NCBI GenBank assembly: GCA_963796125.1
Contig: CAWCKM010000002.1
Span: 1-22,092 of the forward strand
Source of the DNA: DASPRG01 sp963796125
Lineage (GTDB): Bacteria > Nitrospirota > Thermodesulfovibrionia > Thermodesulfovibrionales > SM23-35
Length of the DNA: 22,092 nt
Reading direction: 5' to 3'
The notes beneath the pieces were generated by a model. The model did not search any database and was not told the DNA's origin. It worked only from the letters and a program-made list of their open reading frames with translations. Position 1 is the first letter of the stretch. Each line of letters opens with the position of its first letter. A program made the translations under genes and the position numbers. Positions 1 through 8,311 of the stretch are shown piece after piece.

Positions 1-3
1 TGA

Positions 4-9
4 TATAAT
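4..9 (+). promoter_or_regulatory. possible -10 element for the first kinase gene
   Basis: TATAAT preceded by TGA, matching an extended -10 (TGnTATAAT). It would start transcription near base 16, leaving about 40 bases before the ATG at 55. Any -35 lies outside the window, so this is weak. Confidence 0.3.
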
Positions 10-54
10 TATGCATAGTACCACTGGTAATCAATCGGTTTTTAGGCATATTAA

Positions 55-1272
55 ATGAAAGATGAAAATAAGGCAAAAAGGCAGCTCATAAAGGAATTGG
101 TAGAATTACGACAGCAAATTCACAGATTGGAAAGTTTAGAAATCCAACGGAAGCAGGGAGAGAAGTCGCTTGAAAGGCTTTATCATCAAAATGAACTTAT
201 TCTCAATGCAGCAGGGGAAGGTATTTTTGGTTTGGATATTCAGGGGAAACACACATTTGTTAATCCAGCAGCAGCTCAAATGCTCGGTTATACAGTTAAT
301 GAACTAATAGGCAGGCATAGTCATACACTGTGGCACTACAAGAAATCAGATGGGAGTTCGTATCCTGTAGTAGAGTGCCCTATCTATGCTGCATATAAGG
401 ATGGCAGGGTCCATCATAGAGATGACGAAGTTTTTTGGAGAAAGGATGGCACTTGTTTCCCAGTCACGTATACCAGTACCCCTATCATAGAAGATGGAAA
501 CATTGTTGGAGCGGTTGTAACGTTCAGAGACATCACGGAGCGTAAACAGGCGGAAGAGGAATTAAAGAAATTGTCAGATGAGTTGGCTCGTTCTAATGCT
601 GACTTACAACAGTTCGCTTATACAGCATCACATGACTTACAGGAACCTATAATGGTCGTTGCAGGATTTGTGAATCTATTAGCAAAGCGATACAAAGGGA
701 AACTTGATGAAAAAGCAGATGAATTTATTGAGCATGCCATCGATGGGACTAAGAGGATGCAAGTGCTTATTAAGGACCTATTAGATTATTCACGAGTAGG
801 ATCAACGGGCAAGAGTTTTACACCCACCGACTGTTTATCGGCTTTAGACAAAGCAGTCTTCAATCTTCAGATAGCCATTAAAGAAAGTGGTGCAGTAATT
901 ACCCATGATGACCTGCCAACCGTAATGGCCGATTCCTCACAGTTGATAAGATTATTTCAGAACCTGATCAGTAATGCGATTAAGTTCCGTGGTAAAGAGG
1001 CTCCCAGGATTCACATTTCAGCCAAACAAAAAGAAGATGAGTGGATTTTCTCTTTTAAAGACAACGGCATAGGAATTGACCCAAAGTTTTCAGATCAGAT
1101 ATTTGTTATGTTCCAGCGCCTGCACACAAAGAAAGAGTATCCAGGTACAGGGATAGGGCTTGCGACCTGTAAGAAGATTATTGAACGCCATGGTGGAAGA
1201 ATATGGGTTGAATCAGAGCCTGGAAAGGGATCAACGTTTTTCTTTTCAATTCCCACAAGAGGTAAGACCTGA
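55..1272 (+). CDS. PAS-domain sensor histidine kinase
   Basis: Soluble sensor histidine kinase of 405 residues that would autophosphorylate a histidine and pass phosphate to an unseen response regulator. Seen in sequence: an N-terminal charged coiled coil (about 1-40), a PAS domain (about 42-165, ending in the usual FRDITERKQAEEEL linker), a dimerisation/phosphoacceptor helix with ASHDLQEP (His193), and an HATPase_c domain with the N box (Asn303/Asn307), DNGIGI at 336-341 and GTGIGLA at 364-370. The ASHDLQEP H-box is typical of the phytochrome-like HisKA group. There are no membrane segments, so it should sense a cytoplasmic signal or bound cofactor. No regulator gene is adjacent, so it is an orphan here. 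There is no convincing Shine-Dalgarno before the ATG. Its ligand is unknown. Confidence 0.9.
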   Translation: MKDENKAKRQLIKELVELRQQIHRLESLEIQRKQGEKSLERLYHQNELILNAAGEGIFGLDIQGKHTFVNPAAAQMLGYTVNELIGRHSHTLWHYKKSDGSSYPVVECPIYAAYKDGRVHHRDDEVFWRKDGTCFPVTYTSTPIIEDGNIVGAVVTFRDITERKQAEEELKKLSDELARSNADLQQFAYTASHDLQEPIMVVAGFVNLLAKRYKGKLDEKADEFIEHAIDGTKRMQVLIKDLLDYSRVGSTGKSFTPTDCLSALDKAVFNLQIAIKESGAVITHDDLPTVMADSSQLIRLFQNLISNAIKFRGKEAPRIHISAKQKEDEWIFSFKDNGIGIDPKFSDQIFVMFQRLHTKKEYPGTGIGLATCKKIIERHGGRIWVESEPGKGSTFFFSIPTRGKT

Positions 1273-1371
1273 TATCTTGGAAATTAGCAGCCATATGATA
1301 CCCCATTCCTTTCGGTAATAAATAATTTCTGAGGTTAGTAAAATTCTCACTTTGCAGGTATTTCCAACAAA

Positions 1372-1422
1372 AACCTCCTCCGAATTGCGGGGAAAGTTAT
1401 AGACAAACTTTTCATGGAGGTT
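1372..1422. other. weak nested inverted repeat between genes
   Basis: AACCTCC (1372-1378) pairs with GGAGGTT (1416-1422), and inside it AAAGTT (1393-1398) pairs with AACTTT (1406-1411). There is no T tract, so it is not a standard terminator. It lies in the 218-base gap between the kinase and the membrane protein gene, where I see no gene. May be chance. Confidence 0.25.
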
Positions 1423-1490
1423 CCCTCACTTCTTCCTGTAAGGTGCATCTTTCAAACCTGCTAAAATATTAAGGACTATAACTACAATTC

Positions 1491-2213
1491 ATGAAAAATA
1501 CGGAAAGCATACAAAAGAAAGTATTCTTTCTGACGATTTTCGGCATAGCAATGGGATTCCTTGAATCGGTAGTGGTTGTTTACCTTAGACAATTATACTA
1601 CCCAGAAGGATTTGGATTCCCTTTAAAGGAAGCTATTGGAGAAGGCTTCTTCCTCGAATATTTGAGGGAGATTGCAACTATTGTTATGCTACTGGCTGTG
1701 AGTGTTCTTGCCGGAAGAATGACCTACGAAAGGTTCTCATACTTTTTGTATTGTTTTGGTGTCTGGGATATTTTCTATTATGTTGGATTAAAAGTACTAT
1801 TGAACTGGCCTTCATCGCTGCTCACATGGGATATTTTATTTCTCATCCCCGTAGTATGGCTTGCTCCTGTTTTAGCGCCAATAGTCTGTGCAACTACGAT
1901 GATCATTTTCTCCGGATTCATACTCTATTATCACGACAAAGGATATCCAGTTAGAATTAATTTATTGGGATGGTCATTAATGTCATTAGGTGCTTTGGTC
2001 ATTTTTATTACATTTATTTGGGACTACTCAAAGATAATCATACAGGGAAGATTTCTCAAGAGTTTTTTTTCATTAGCGACTGACCTTCATTTCCAAAGTA
2101 TTGTGACAAGTCATATTCCGAGTACCTATAACTGGACTCTTTTTATTTTGGGAGAGTTTTTGATATTTTACTCTTTGGTAATCTTCATTAGAAGGATGAA
2201 ATCAATTCGTTAA
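1491..2213 (+). CDS. uncharacterised multi-pass membrane protein
   Basis: A 240-residue integral membrane protein with about six hydrophobic segments (roughly 12-32, 60-76, 84-103, 111-147, 157-176 and 217-234). Distinctive short stretches include GFLESVVVVYLRQLYYP near the N terminus, GVWDIFYYVGLK, and WPSSLLTWDILFLIPVVW. From memory these resemble a conserved bacterial family without an assigned function, often annotated only as a membrane protein. The conserved acidic and aromatic residues inside membrane segments suggest a transporter or enzyme rather than a simple anchor, but I cannot name a substrate. The ribosome-binding site is weak (AAGGA about 15 bases upstream). Neighbours, a kinase and a CDF-like transporter, give no clear functional link. 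Confidence 0.75.
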   Translation: MKNTESIQKKVFFLTIFGIAMGFLESVVVVYLRQLYYPEGFGFPLKEAIGEGFFLEYLREIATIVMLLAVSVLAGRMTYERFSYFLYCFGVWDIFYYVGLKVLLNWPSSLLTWDILFLIPVVWLAPVLAPIVCATTMIIFSGFILYYHDKGYPVRINLLGWSLMSLGALVIFITFIWDYSKIIIQGRFLKSFFSLATDLHFQSIVTSHIPSTYNWTLFILGEFLIFYSLVIFIRRMKSIR

Positions 2214-2239
2214 ACCTTTTCGGGAAATATTTTACGATG

Positions 2240-2258
2240 GGAAGAAATAGCTTCTTCC
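2240..2258 (+). other. 7-bp perfect hairpin downstream of the membrane protein gene
   Basis: GGAAGAA (2240-2246), a 5-base loop, then TTCTTCC (2252-2258). It sits 27 bases after the stop codon, where a terminator would be expected, but has no following T run. It could act as a 3' stabiliser or be chance. Confidence 0.3.
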
Positions 2259-2365
2259 TGAACTACGCAAGGCAACTTTTATCTCTTATATGCATGTTAC
2301 TACCCACAATGAATATACGGAATAACGACCAGAAATCAGTTTAGACGGTTTGTTACCATATAATT

Positions 2366-3031
2366 ATGCAATTACTTTCCATAGGTAAGAACAAAGAAAA
2401 GGAATCTCTCTATCGATGGGCATACGCTCTTGCTGTTATTACTATTTTCTACAATATCCTTGAAGGTTTAGTATCTATATACTTCGGTATAGAGGATGAA
2501 ACTCTGGCTCTCTTTGGCTTTGGCTTGGATTCATTTGTCGAAGTTATTTCGGGTGTTGGTATCTGGCATATGATAAAAAGAATTAAAAGAAATTATGATG
2601 CTAACCCCGACCATTTTGAAAGGCAGGCACTCAAAATTACAGGAACAGCTTTCTATATTCTCTCAACAGGTCTTATAGCAACTGCTCTGATAAATATTTT
2701 TCAGGGGCATAAACCTGAAAACACCTTTTGGGGAATAGTCATATCTTTGATATCAATTGTTACTATGTGGCTCTTGATACATTACAAAATCAAGGTAGGG
2801 AAACAGCTTGATTCTCAGGCAATTGTTGCAGATGCCAATTGCACAAAAACCTGTCTGTATCTTTCAATAATTCTTCTTTTATCAAGTGCAGGATATGAAC
2901 TAACAGGAATTGGAGGGCTTGACTCTATAGGTGCAATTTTTATTGCTGGTCTTTCATTTAAAGAAGGTCGTGAATCGTTTCAAAAAGCCAGAGGATTATC
3001 CTGTAGCTGTCAAGGTAATTGTCAAGAGTAA
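2366..3031 (+). CDS. small CDF-like cation transporter, membrane domain only
   Basis: A 221-residue protein with six predicted membrane segments (about 16-38, 46-68, 92-112, 121-140, 162-180 and 183-200), resembling the membrane half of the cation diffusion facilitator superfamily. The second segment carries LALFGFGLDSFVEV, like the aspartate-containing metal-site helix of CDF proteins; DANCTKTC before the fifth segment may supply further ligands. The usual C-terminal cytoplasmic domain is missing. The protein ends instead in a Cys-rich tail, SCSCQGNCQE, that could bind a soft or divalent metal. Such proteins are generally annotated as cation transporters; the metal is unknown. There is no strong ribosome-binding site before the ATG. 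It is convergent with the TPR gene downstream. Confidence 0.78.
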   Translation: MQLLSIGKNKEKESLYRWAYALAVITIFYNILEGLVSIYFGIEDETLALFGFGLDSFVEVISGVGIWHMIKRIKRNYDANPDHFERQALKITGTAFYILSTGLIATALINIFQGHKPENTFWGIVISLISIVTMWLLIHYKIKVGKQLDSQAIVADANCTKTCLYLSIILLLSSAGYELTGIGGLDSIGAIFIAGLSFKEGRESFQKARGLSCSCQGNCQE

Positions 3032-3114
3032 AACTGATAATCGAGATTGTCAGGGCAAGTTTTAAAATTCACATTCTAAACGCAAAGCTGTTTCAATAGA
3101 GACATCAATGTTGC

Positions 3115-4113
3115 TTAAGCTGGGGTAGCACCCATTCCTGTGTAACCGGGCTGTTCAGTTTTCGAGAATGCAAGTATACCGAGGAACACTAAGTTTATAA
3201 CGGGAAGGAGCATCAGGAGGCCGAGCCATTTATTTCTGCCGAGATTCTCAGTTATGCAGATCCAGAGATAAATGCCTACGATAGTATTTACGATCGGGAC
3301 GAGTAAGAGAAGGATCCACCACCACGCCTTACCAGCCGAGCTGACAAACGTCCACACCTGGATAAGAGGAATCCATGCTGTCCAGGGAGCCGGCACATTG
3401 AGTTTCTTCGCAATAAGGAAAAGACATAAACTGGTAAAGATATAAAGAACAAACGCTATAAGGTATATCATTATTCCCAAACTGGCTACTAATCCTAATG
3501 GAACACACGGTGGCAGACCTTGCATCTCCTTCCCTGTTCCGGGAAATGGCTGGAATCCGGCAGGAGGTTGAAAACTTCCTTGCGGCGGCTCGACCATCTG
3601 TGGTTCCGGCAAAGGTGATTTTTCAGAGGAAGTAACCGTTGGTTCCTGGGCTTTTTGTGGCTGGCTGTTCTTTGAAGGCTGCTTTTCTGGAAGAGGTTCC
3701 TGTTTTACTTCAGGTTGTATTCCCTTACCCTCAGACTGTATCTGTTTTGATGGAATTTGTTCGGGCATATGCTCCGCAGGCTCTTTCAGTGTCTTTCCAG
3801 GAAGCTCAGGAAGTTCAGGGAGTCCATGCTGTTGAGGAGAGAACATGGGATCAATGAGATACGTCATCTTAAAATATTCATCTGCCTCATTAAAATTTTT
3901 AAGCTTATATAACGCATATCCTATCCGGTAGTATGCTGAGGGCTCTGGCTTTGTTTGAACATAATTCTTTAAAAGCTCAATTGCTTCTTTGTATTTCCCG
4001 CTGTTGTAATAGGTAAGAGCTTTTTCGTATTCAGTATCCGTCTCTGCAAGAATGATATTGGCCATCATTAAGAACGCAAAACACACTAAGAGGGCACAGG
4101 CAAAATGTTTCAT
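3115..4113 (-). CDS. secreted TPR protein with C-terminal multi-pass membrane domain (DUF5684-like)
   Basis: About 332 residues. An N-terminal signal sequence (MKHFACALLVCFAFLMM...) leads into two TPR-like helix pairs (about 25-95: YYNSGKYKEAIELL, then YALYKLKNFNEADEYF), followed by a long Pro/Gln/Glu/Lys-rich linker (about 100-190). The C-terminal 130 residues hold about four membrane segments with W-x-x-W-I-P-L-I and WWWILLLLVPIVNTIVG, which resemble the DUF5684 membrane domain. The domain order suggests that the TPR part sits outside the cytoplasm and the C-terminal domain anchors it. Start choice: an ATG four codons upstream is in frame, but GGAGG at 4123-4119 overlaps that ATG and is ideally spaced for the ATG at 4113. 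Function unknown; possibly protein-protein interaction at the membrane. Confidence 0.78.
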   Translation of the reverse strand: MKHFACALLVCFAFLMMANIILAETDTEYEKALTYYNSGKYKEAIELLKNYVQTKPEPSAYYRIGYALYKLKNFNEADEYFKMTYLIDPMFSPQQHGLPELPELPGKTLKEPAEHMPEQIPSKQIQSEGKGIQPEVKQEPLPEKQPSKNSQPQKAQEPTVTSSEKSPLPEPQMVEPPQGSFQPPAGFQPFPGTGKEMQGLPPCVPLGLVASLGIMIYLIAFVLYIFTSLCLFLIAKKLNVPAPWTAWIPLIQVWTFVSSAGKAWWWILLLLVPIVNTIVGIYLWICITENLGRNKWLGLLMLLPVINLVFLGILAFSKTEQPGYTGMGATPA

Positions 4114-4118
4114 GAAAG

Positions 4119-4123
4119 CCTCC
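4119..4123 (-). promoter_or_regulatory. Shine-Dalgarno deciding the TPR gene start
   Basis: GGAGG on the minus strand, five bases before the ATG at 4113. It overlaps the alternative upstream ATG at 4125, which therefore cannot use it. Confidence 0.7.
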
Positions 4124-4252
4124 ATATTATAGGGTTCTTATGAGGATTTATAATCATTTTTGTAATGCGTTACCCCAATGTAATAATTGATATACACTAT
4201 TCATTACTGTGATATCCGTCACCATTATATCAGAAATCAAGATGGAAGGAGA

Positions 4253-4350
4253 AAATCTTTATTCCTCCCCTTTACTCCTCCATATCCTCCCCTTTGCAAG
4301 GGGAGCAAGGCGGGGGTATAAGGAGGGGAACTAAAAGGGAGGTTTTTGAT
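4253..4350. repeat. palindromic C/G-rich intergenic repeat, copy 1
   Basis: Begins with AAAATC and ends with GGGAGGTTTTTGAT, forming approximate terminal inverted repeats. Inside are CCTCCCC (4264-4270) pairing with GGAGGGG (4322-4328), and a central perfect hairpin CTCCCCTT (4287-4294)/AAGGGGAG (4298-4305). Same architecture as the element at 8,654-8,735 and the one inside mqnE. It lies just upstream of mqnE, and its right end supplies a GGGAGG 20 bases before the mqnE ATG. It has no transposase, so a non-autonomous MITE/REP-like element is the best description. Confidence 0.7.
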
Positions 4351-4362
4351 TTATAATTGTCT

Positions 4363-5488
4363 ATGCTCGAAAAAATAAAGAATAAAGTCCTGTCTGGTAA
4401 AAGGGTATCAAAGGTTGATGCTGTAGAATTATTTAAATCTGATGATATCTTCTCTCTTGGAAAACTGGCTTCATCTGTTGCAGAGATGAAAAATGGTCAA
4501 AAGGTGTTTTTTATCAGGAACAGACATATCAATCCGACAAACATCTGTATAAACCGTTGCAGGTTCTGTGCTTTCAGCCGTTCAAAAGGGGAAGAAGGGG
4601 CTTTTGAATTAACGATCGATGAAATTATTGAAAAACTTCAGCCTTACTATTCAGATGTAAATAATCCCCCCTCGCCCCCCTTAAGTAAAGGGGGGAAAGA
4701 GGGGAATTAGGGAGGTTCATATTGTCGGAGGTCTTCATCCGGACTGGACCTTTGAGTACTACCTGAATATGCTTTCAGCAATAAAGAAAAAATTTCCCGA
4801 GATTCATATAAAAGCCTTTACTGCTGTTGAGATAGATTATCTTTCAAGGATAAGCGGACTCAATCTGAAAGAGACACTCAGCACTCTGAAAAAGCATGGA
4901 CTCGATGTGATGCCGGGAGGTGGGGCAGAGATATTTAACAGCAAGGTTCGGAACAGGCTCTGTCCAGAGAAAATTTCAGGTGAAAGATGGCTTGAGATTA
5001 TGGAGATGGCACACAGGTTAGGGATCAAAACAAATGCAACAATGCTTTATGGACATATCGAGACATACGAAGACCGTGTTGACCATTTGCTAAAGCTGAG
5101 AGAATTGCAGGATAAAACCGGAGGGTTCCAGGCATTTGTCCCTCTTGCATATCATCCTAAAGGCAATGACGTAGGAGGCTCGTTTTCATCAGGTATAGAT
5201 GACCTGAAAACTATTGCACTAAGCAGAATAGTTCTTGATAACGTCGATCATATTACGGCTTACTGGATTATGCTCGGAGAGAAGATTTCCCAGCTTTCTC
5301 TTCTGTTTGGGGCTGATGATCTCAGCGGAACGATTATTGAAGAGAAGATTACCCATTCTGCAGGTGCCCTCTCATCTGAGTCGATGACACCGGAGGAACT
5401 GAGTCATCTCATAATAATGGCAGGAAAAGTTCCTGTTGAACGAGATTCTTTTTACAGGCAATTAAAAAAGTTAAGAGTTGAGAGTTAA
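4363..5488 (+). pseudogene. mqnE: aminofutalosine synthase MqnE, interrupted by a palindromic element
   Basis: MqnE is a radical SAM enzyme that makes aminofutalosine in the futalosine route to menaquinone. The N-terminal part (4363-4710) carries the CxxxCxxC cluster site as CINRCRFC, preceded by NPTNICINRC. The rest resumes in another frame from about 4715, with HIVGGLHPDW, then DVMPGGGAEIF, NATMLYGH and FVPLAYHP, all hallmark MqnE segments. Between them lies a small palindromic element that adds DVNNPPSPPLSKGGKEGN and a TAG stop and shifts the frame by +1. Taking the element out (4660-4708, 49 bases, or 4660-4717, 58 bases) restores one continuous frame. As it stands, no full-length MqnE can be made by normal translation. 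mqnC follows 9 bases after the stop. A TATAAT six bases before the ATG is suggestive of a near-leaderless start, but no -35 is evident. Confidence 0.85.
4660..4717. repeat. palindromic element inserted in mqnE, copy 2
   Basis: CCCCCCTT (4675-4682)/AAGGGGGG (4688-4695) is a perfect 8-bp hairpin with a 5-base loop, flanked by an outer imperfect stem (CCCCCCTC 4666-4673, GAGGGG 4699-4704). The right end AGGGAGGTT matches the right end of copy 1. The exact right boundary (4708 or 4717) cannot be set without an uninterrupted homologue; both choices give an insertion of 3n+1. Translated in the mqnE frame it gives PPSPPLSKGGKEG, a peptide I recognise as a common product of this repeat class. Confidence 0.75.
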
Positions 5489-5497
5489 GAGTTAAAA
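5470..5497 (+). repeat. four degenerate heptamers at the mqnE-mqnC junction
   Basis: Four 7-base units of the form GTT(A/G)A(G/A)A (first two GTTAAGA GTTGAGA) run through the last codons and stop of mqnE and end exactly at the base before the mqnC ATG. They encode the terminal residues (LRVES) of MqnE and replace a normal ribosome-binding region. Confidence 0.75.
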
Positions 5498-6601
5498 ATG
5501 AAAAACAGTAACCGTATCACAAGAAAAGAAGGCCTAAGATTGCTCAAAAAAACTGATCTGCTTCAGCTCGGTCGGATGGCTGATGAAATGAGAAAAGGTC
5601 TGCATCCTGGCGGCATAGTAACTTTTATTGTGGACAGGAATATCAACTACACGAATGTCTGTATAAACCGATGCCGGTTCTGCGCCTTCTGGAGAGATGA
5701 AAACGACCCTGAAGCGTATCTTTTGGAGCGAGGTGATCTCTTCAAGAAAATTGAGGAGACTATACAATTGGGAGGCACACAGATCCTCATTCAGGGCGGA
5801 CTGCATCCCAAACTTGATATCTCTTATTTTTTAAGTCTTCTGAAGGACATAAAGAACAGGTTTGATATCAATGTCCATGGGTTTTCTCCCCCTGAAATCT
5901 GCTATATGGCAGATAAGTCTGACCTTACTATACAGGAAACATTGTATCTTCTCAGGGATGCAGGGCTTGACTCCATGCCAGGTGGAGGTGCAGAGATTCT
6001 CTCTGACAGGGTAAGGGAAATTCTCAGTCCGAGGAAAATTAAATCCGACAAATGGTTAAGGGTAATGGAACAGACCCACAAGCTTGGAATGAAGACGACT
6101 GCAACGATGATGTTTGGAAGTATCGAAAAGGCAGAAGACATCATTGAACATCTTGATGCTGTCAGGAATCTTCAGGACAAGACAGGTGGATTCACAGCCT
6201 TCATACCCTGGAGTTTTCAACCGGGAAATACAGAATTAGCGAAGAACTCAAAGCAAAGAGCCAGGAGCGAAGAGCGAAGAGTAAAGAGGGATGACTTAGC
6301 ACATAAAATTCATCCGGCTACAGCAGTTGAATATTTGAGGATACTGGCCTTTTCAAGAATCTATCTCGACAATATAAAGAATATCCAGGCTTCATGGGTC
6401 ACGCAGGGGCTGAAACTTGCACAAGTTGCCTTGAGGTTTGGAGCGAATGATTTCGGATCCACAATGCTGGAGGAAAATGTCATAGCATCAACAGGGATAA
6501 GTTACAGGGTGTCAAAGGAAGATATCATAAAGGCAATAAGAGATGCCGGATTCAGCCCTGCGCAGAGAAACACCCATTATGAAATCCTTCGAAATTTTTA
6601 G
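5498..6601 (+). CDS. mqnC: cyclic dehypoxanthinylfutalosine synthase MqnC
   Basis: Radical SAM enzyme of the futalosine menaquinone pathway that cyclises dehypoxanthinylfutalosine. It has 367 residues, near the family norm. The cluster motif CINRCRFCAFWR lies at about 53-64, followed by ILIQGGLHPKL, HGFSPPEI, DSMPGGGAEIL, TTATMMFGS and FTAFIPWSFQPGNTE, all characteristic of MqnC. It sits directly after mqnE, so the two steps are neighbours and probably co-transcribed. Oddity: residues about 249-265, between the QPGNTE motif and HPATAVEYLR, come from a tandem heptamer tract and form a very basic, low-complexity insert (RARSEERRVKRD). It is in frame and at a loop position, so the enzyme may still work. 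The start ATG directly follows another heptamer tract and lacks a clear Shine-Dalgarno. Confidence 0.93.
   Translation: MKNSNRITRKEGLRLLKKTDLLQLGRMADEMRKGLHPGGIVTFIVDRNINYTNVCINRCRFCAFWRDENDPEAYLLERGDLFKKIEETIQLGGTQILIQGGLHPKLDISYFLSLLKDIKNRFDINVHGFSPPEICYMADKSDLTIQETLYLLRDAGLDSMPGGGAEILSDRVREILSPRKIKSDKWLRVMEQTHKLGMKTTATMMFGSIEKAEDIIEHLDAVRNLQDKTGGFTAFIPWSFQPGNTELAKNSKQRARSEERRVKRDDLAHKIHPATAVEYLRILAFSRIYLDNIKNIQASWVTQGLKLAQVALRFGANDFGSTMLEENVIASTGISYRVSKEDIIKAIRDAGFSPAQRNTHYEILRNF
6244..6292 (+). repeat. in-frame heptamer tract inside mqnC
   Basis: Seven consecutive 7-base units, including GAGCGAA GAGCGAA and then GAGTAAA. The length is 49 bases and the reading frame stays open. It encodes a basic insert (about residues 249-265) not expected in MqnC. 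Confidence 0.75.
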
Positions 6602-6785
6602 CCCTCTTAATCCGAAATAAAGAAGACATTGTTCAAAAATTTATTTAACTCGATAATGTTATTGAGAATATCTTTATTTGTTCACTCACAAAAATATTCC
6701 AATAGCCATTATTTAAAGGTACACTAAGGTATCGAAAAATAAATTTTTTCACAACATCTTCATTATCTTAAATACATTTTTGGGG

Positions 6786-8288
6786 TTATGTATTCATGAA
6801 GCAGTAAGGGTCTCTCTCTTCGAAGATGTTGAGGTGGTAACTGTGTGCTATTGCGAGGCATCCTCCGCAGACAGGTCTGATAGCACAGGACCGGCAGGCA
6901 TTACATCCTGAACGGTAACGCTTCGCAATTTCAGATTCATAAATCTCTTCGAAATCATGGTGAAAAATATTCCCAAGCAGAGAAGGGAATTTCCGGCATG
7001 CATGAACTTCTCCATCAGGAAGGAGAGTGAGAAAATTGAAAGCCGCCCCACAACCATATCCTGCACATCCGCCAAAGGGCTTCAGTCCCTTTTGGTAGTG
7101 AAGAATATTGATGAGATTGTCTTTCAGGCCTAAGATTGGGTTCTTCTCAGCAGCACTCACATAAGATTCAAGGAATGCAATGTATTTCCCCTTATCCGGT
7201 AGCCGGAGGTTTGCACCTTCTCCTACCATCGAAAGACGGTTAAAATGAAATCGGTCAGTCAGGCCACGAAGCATCTCTGAAAGAGGAAGAACGTGGTCAA
7301 TATTATCTTTTGTCAGGGTGAGCATCACCATAGAATAGATGTTGAGCTCATTGAGAAGCTTGAGAAATTCGACCACCCGCGAGAAATGTCCTGCCCCGCG
7401 CATGGAATCGTTATGCTCAGGAAGTCCTTCAAGGCTTACCTGAAAGTGAGCAGGTTGCCTGATAGCGAGAAGTTTTTCAATTTGTCCCTGGGAAGCAGGG
7501 TTTCCGAGAATCGCCATAGAAAAACCGCGCTCAGATGCAGCACGGTAAAGTTCAGGGAAATGAGGATATAGAAGAGGATTTCCGCCAGTAAAAGAGATTG
7601 CTCCTTTTACATGTTTGCTCTTACAAAAAAGATAGAGGTCATCAAGTATTTTTATAGCCTGATTGAATTCCATATGGGATCGTAAACTGCGGTCATAACA
7701 GTGTTTGCAATGGAGATCGCACGCCTGGGTAATGTGCCATTGAAGGGTAAAGCTGTCTGATGAAAGAAAAGATTTGTCTATAGCATCACTTTCTAAAAAG
7801 ATGGCAGGATCTCTTCTGATCCGTGACTTTGGTGCGAGAAGTATTCCCTTTGCTACTGCCCGGTTCATAGCTGCATCAACCAATCCAGCAGACACGTTTG
7901 CTTCTTGAGCTGCTTTTTCCGGAGTAATGTCCTCAACTACGATTTTAAGAGCGAGGAGGTCTTCGTTGGAAGCCGGATTAATCTTCGTTGTACCACTGTT
8001 GGGGTCTTTCCAGAGGAGGACAAGTTCATCCCCTTGTTCAGGCTCTGGGTGTGAGGTGTTTCCCTCACTATTGAGAAGAAAGGTCAGGTTTTTCCATCCA
8101 AGCTTTATTAACTGTACCGTTGGATTGATACTCATCTGGCTGACATCTTGGGGGATTTCAAGCTTATCGCAAGAGGTTGTTTTTACTATCTGTTCCAGAC
8201 GGGCAAGCTCGGACAAGAGATCAGGGTGTACCTGGCCACCCGTCTGGTTTAACAGATGTCGAAGTGTTTTAATTCCTGACATGTACAT
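6786..8288 (-). CDS. sbtM: SPASM radical SAM peptide maturase, SbtM-like
   Basis: A 500-residue radical SAM enzyme that very probably modifies the peptide encoded just upstream. An N-terminal region of about 180 residues (no named domain recognised) precedes the radical SAM core with the cluster motif CDLHCKHC (Cys190, Cys194, Cys197) and a SAM-binding GGNP at 235-238. The C-terminal SPASM domain carries many cysteines (408, 413, 431, 462, 465, 468, 474, 477, 496), with the typical LPDGEVHACRKFPSLLGNI core, which should bind auxiliary Fe-S clusters. The overall form matches, from memory, the maturases of the selenobiotic or thio(seleno)oxazole-type peptide family (SbtM); the exact assignment needs an HMM. 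It lies 40 bases downstream of the peptide gene, and the second SECIS-like hairpin lies in that gap. ATGs occur at 8288 and 8282; neither has a good Shine-Dalgarno, so translation may be coupled to the peptide gene. Confidence 0.82.
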   Translation of the reverse strand: MYMSGIKTLRHLLNQTGGQVHPDLLSELARLEQIVKTTSCDKLEIPQDVSQMSINPTVQLIKLGWKNLTFLLNSEGNTSHPEPEQGDELVLLWKDPNSGTTKINPASNEDLLALKIVVEDITPEKAAQEANVSAGLVDAAMNRAVAKGILLAPKSRIRRDPAIFLESDAIDKSFLSSDSFTLQWHITQACDLHCKHCYDRSLRSHMEFNQAIKILDDLYLFCKSKHVKGAISFTGGNPLLYPHFPELYRAASERGFSMAILGNPASQGQIEKLLAIRQPAHFQVSLEGLPEHNDSMRGAGHFSRVVEFLKLLNELNIYSMVMLTLTKDNIDHVLPLSEMLRGLTDRFHFNRLSMVGEGANLRLPDKGKYIAFLESYVSAAEKNPILGLKDNLINILHYQKGLKPFGGCAGYGCGAAFNFLTLLPDGEVHACRKFPSLLGNIFHHDFEEIYESEIAKRYRSGCNACRSCAIRPVCGGCLAIAHSYHLNIFEERDPYCFMNT

Positions 8289-8311
8289 AATTTATGAGTT
8301 AATACTAACGT

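Noticed and set aside
2359..2364. TATAAT as -10 of the CDF-like transporter gene
   Set aside because: Only one base separates it from the ATG; the transcript would begin downstream of the start codon.
4126..4131. TATAAT on the minus strand as -10 of the TPR gene
   Set aside because: It would start transcription inside or after the GGAGG that the gene uses, so it cannot be the working promoter.
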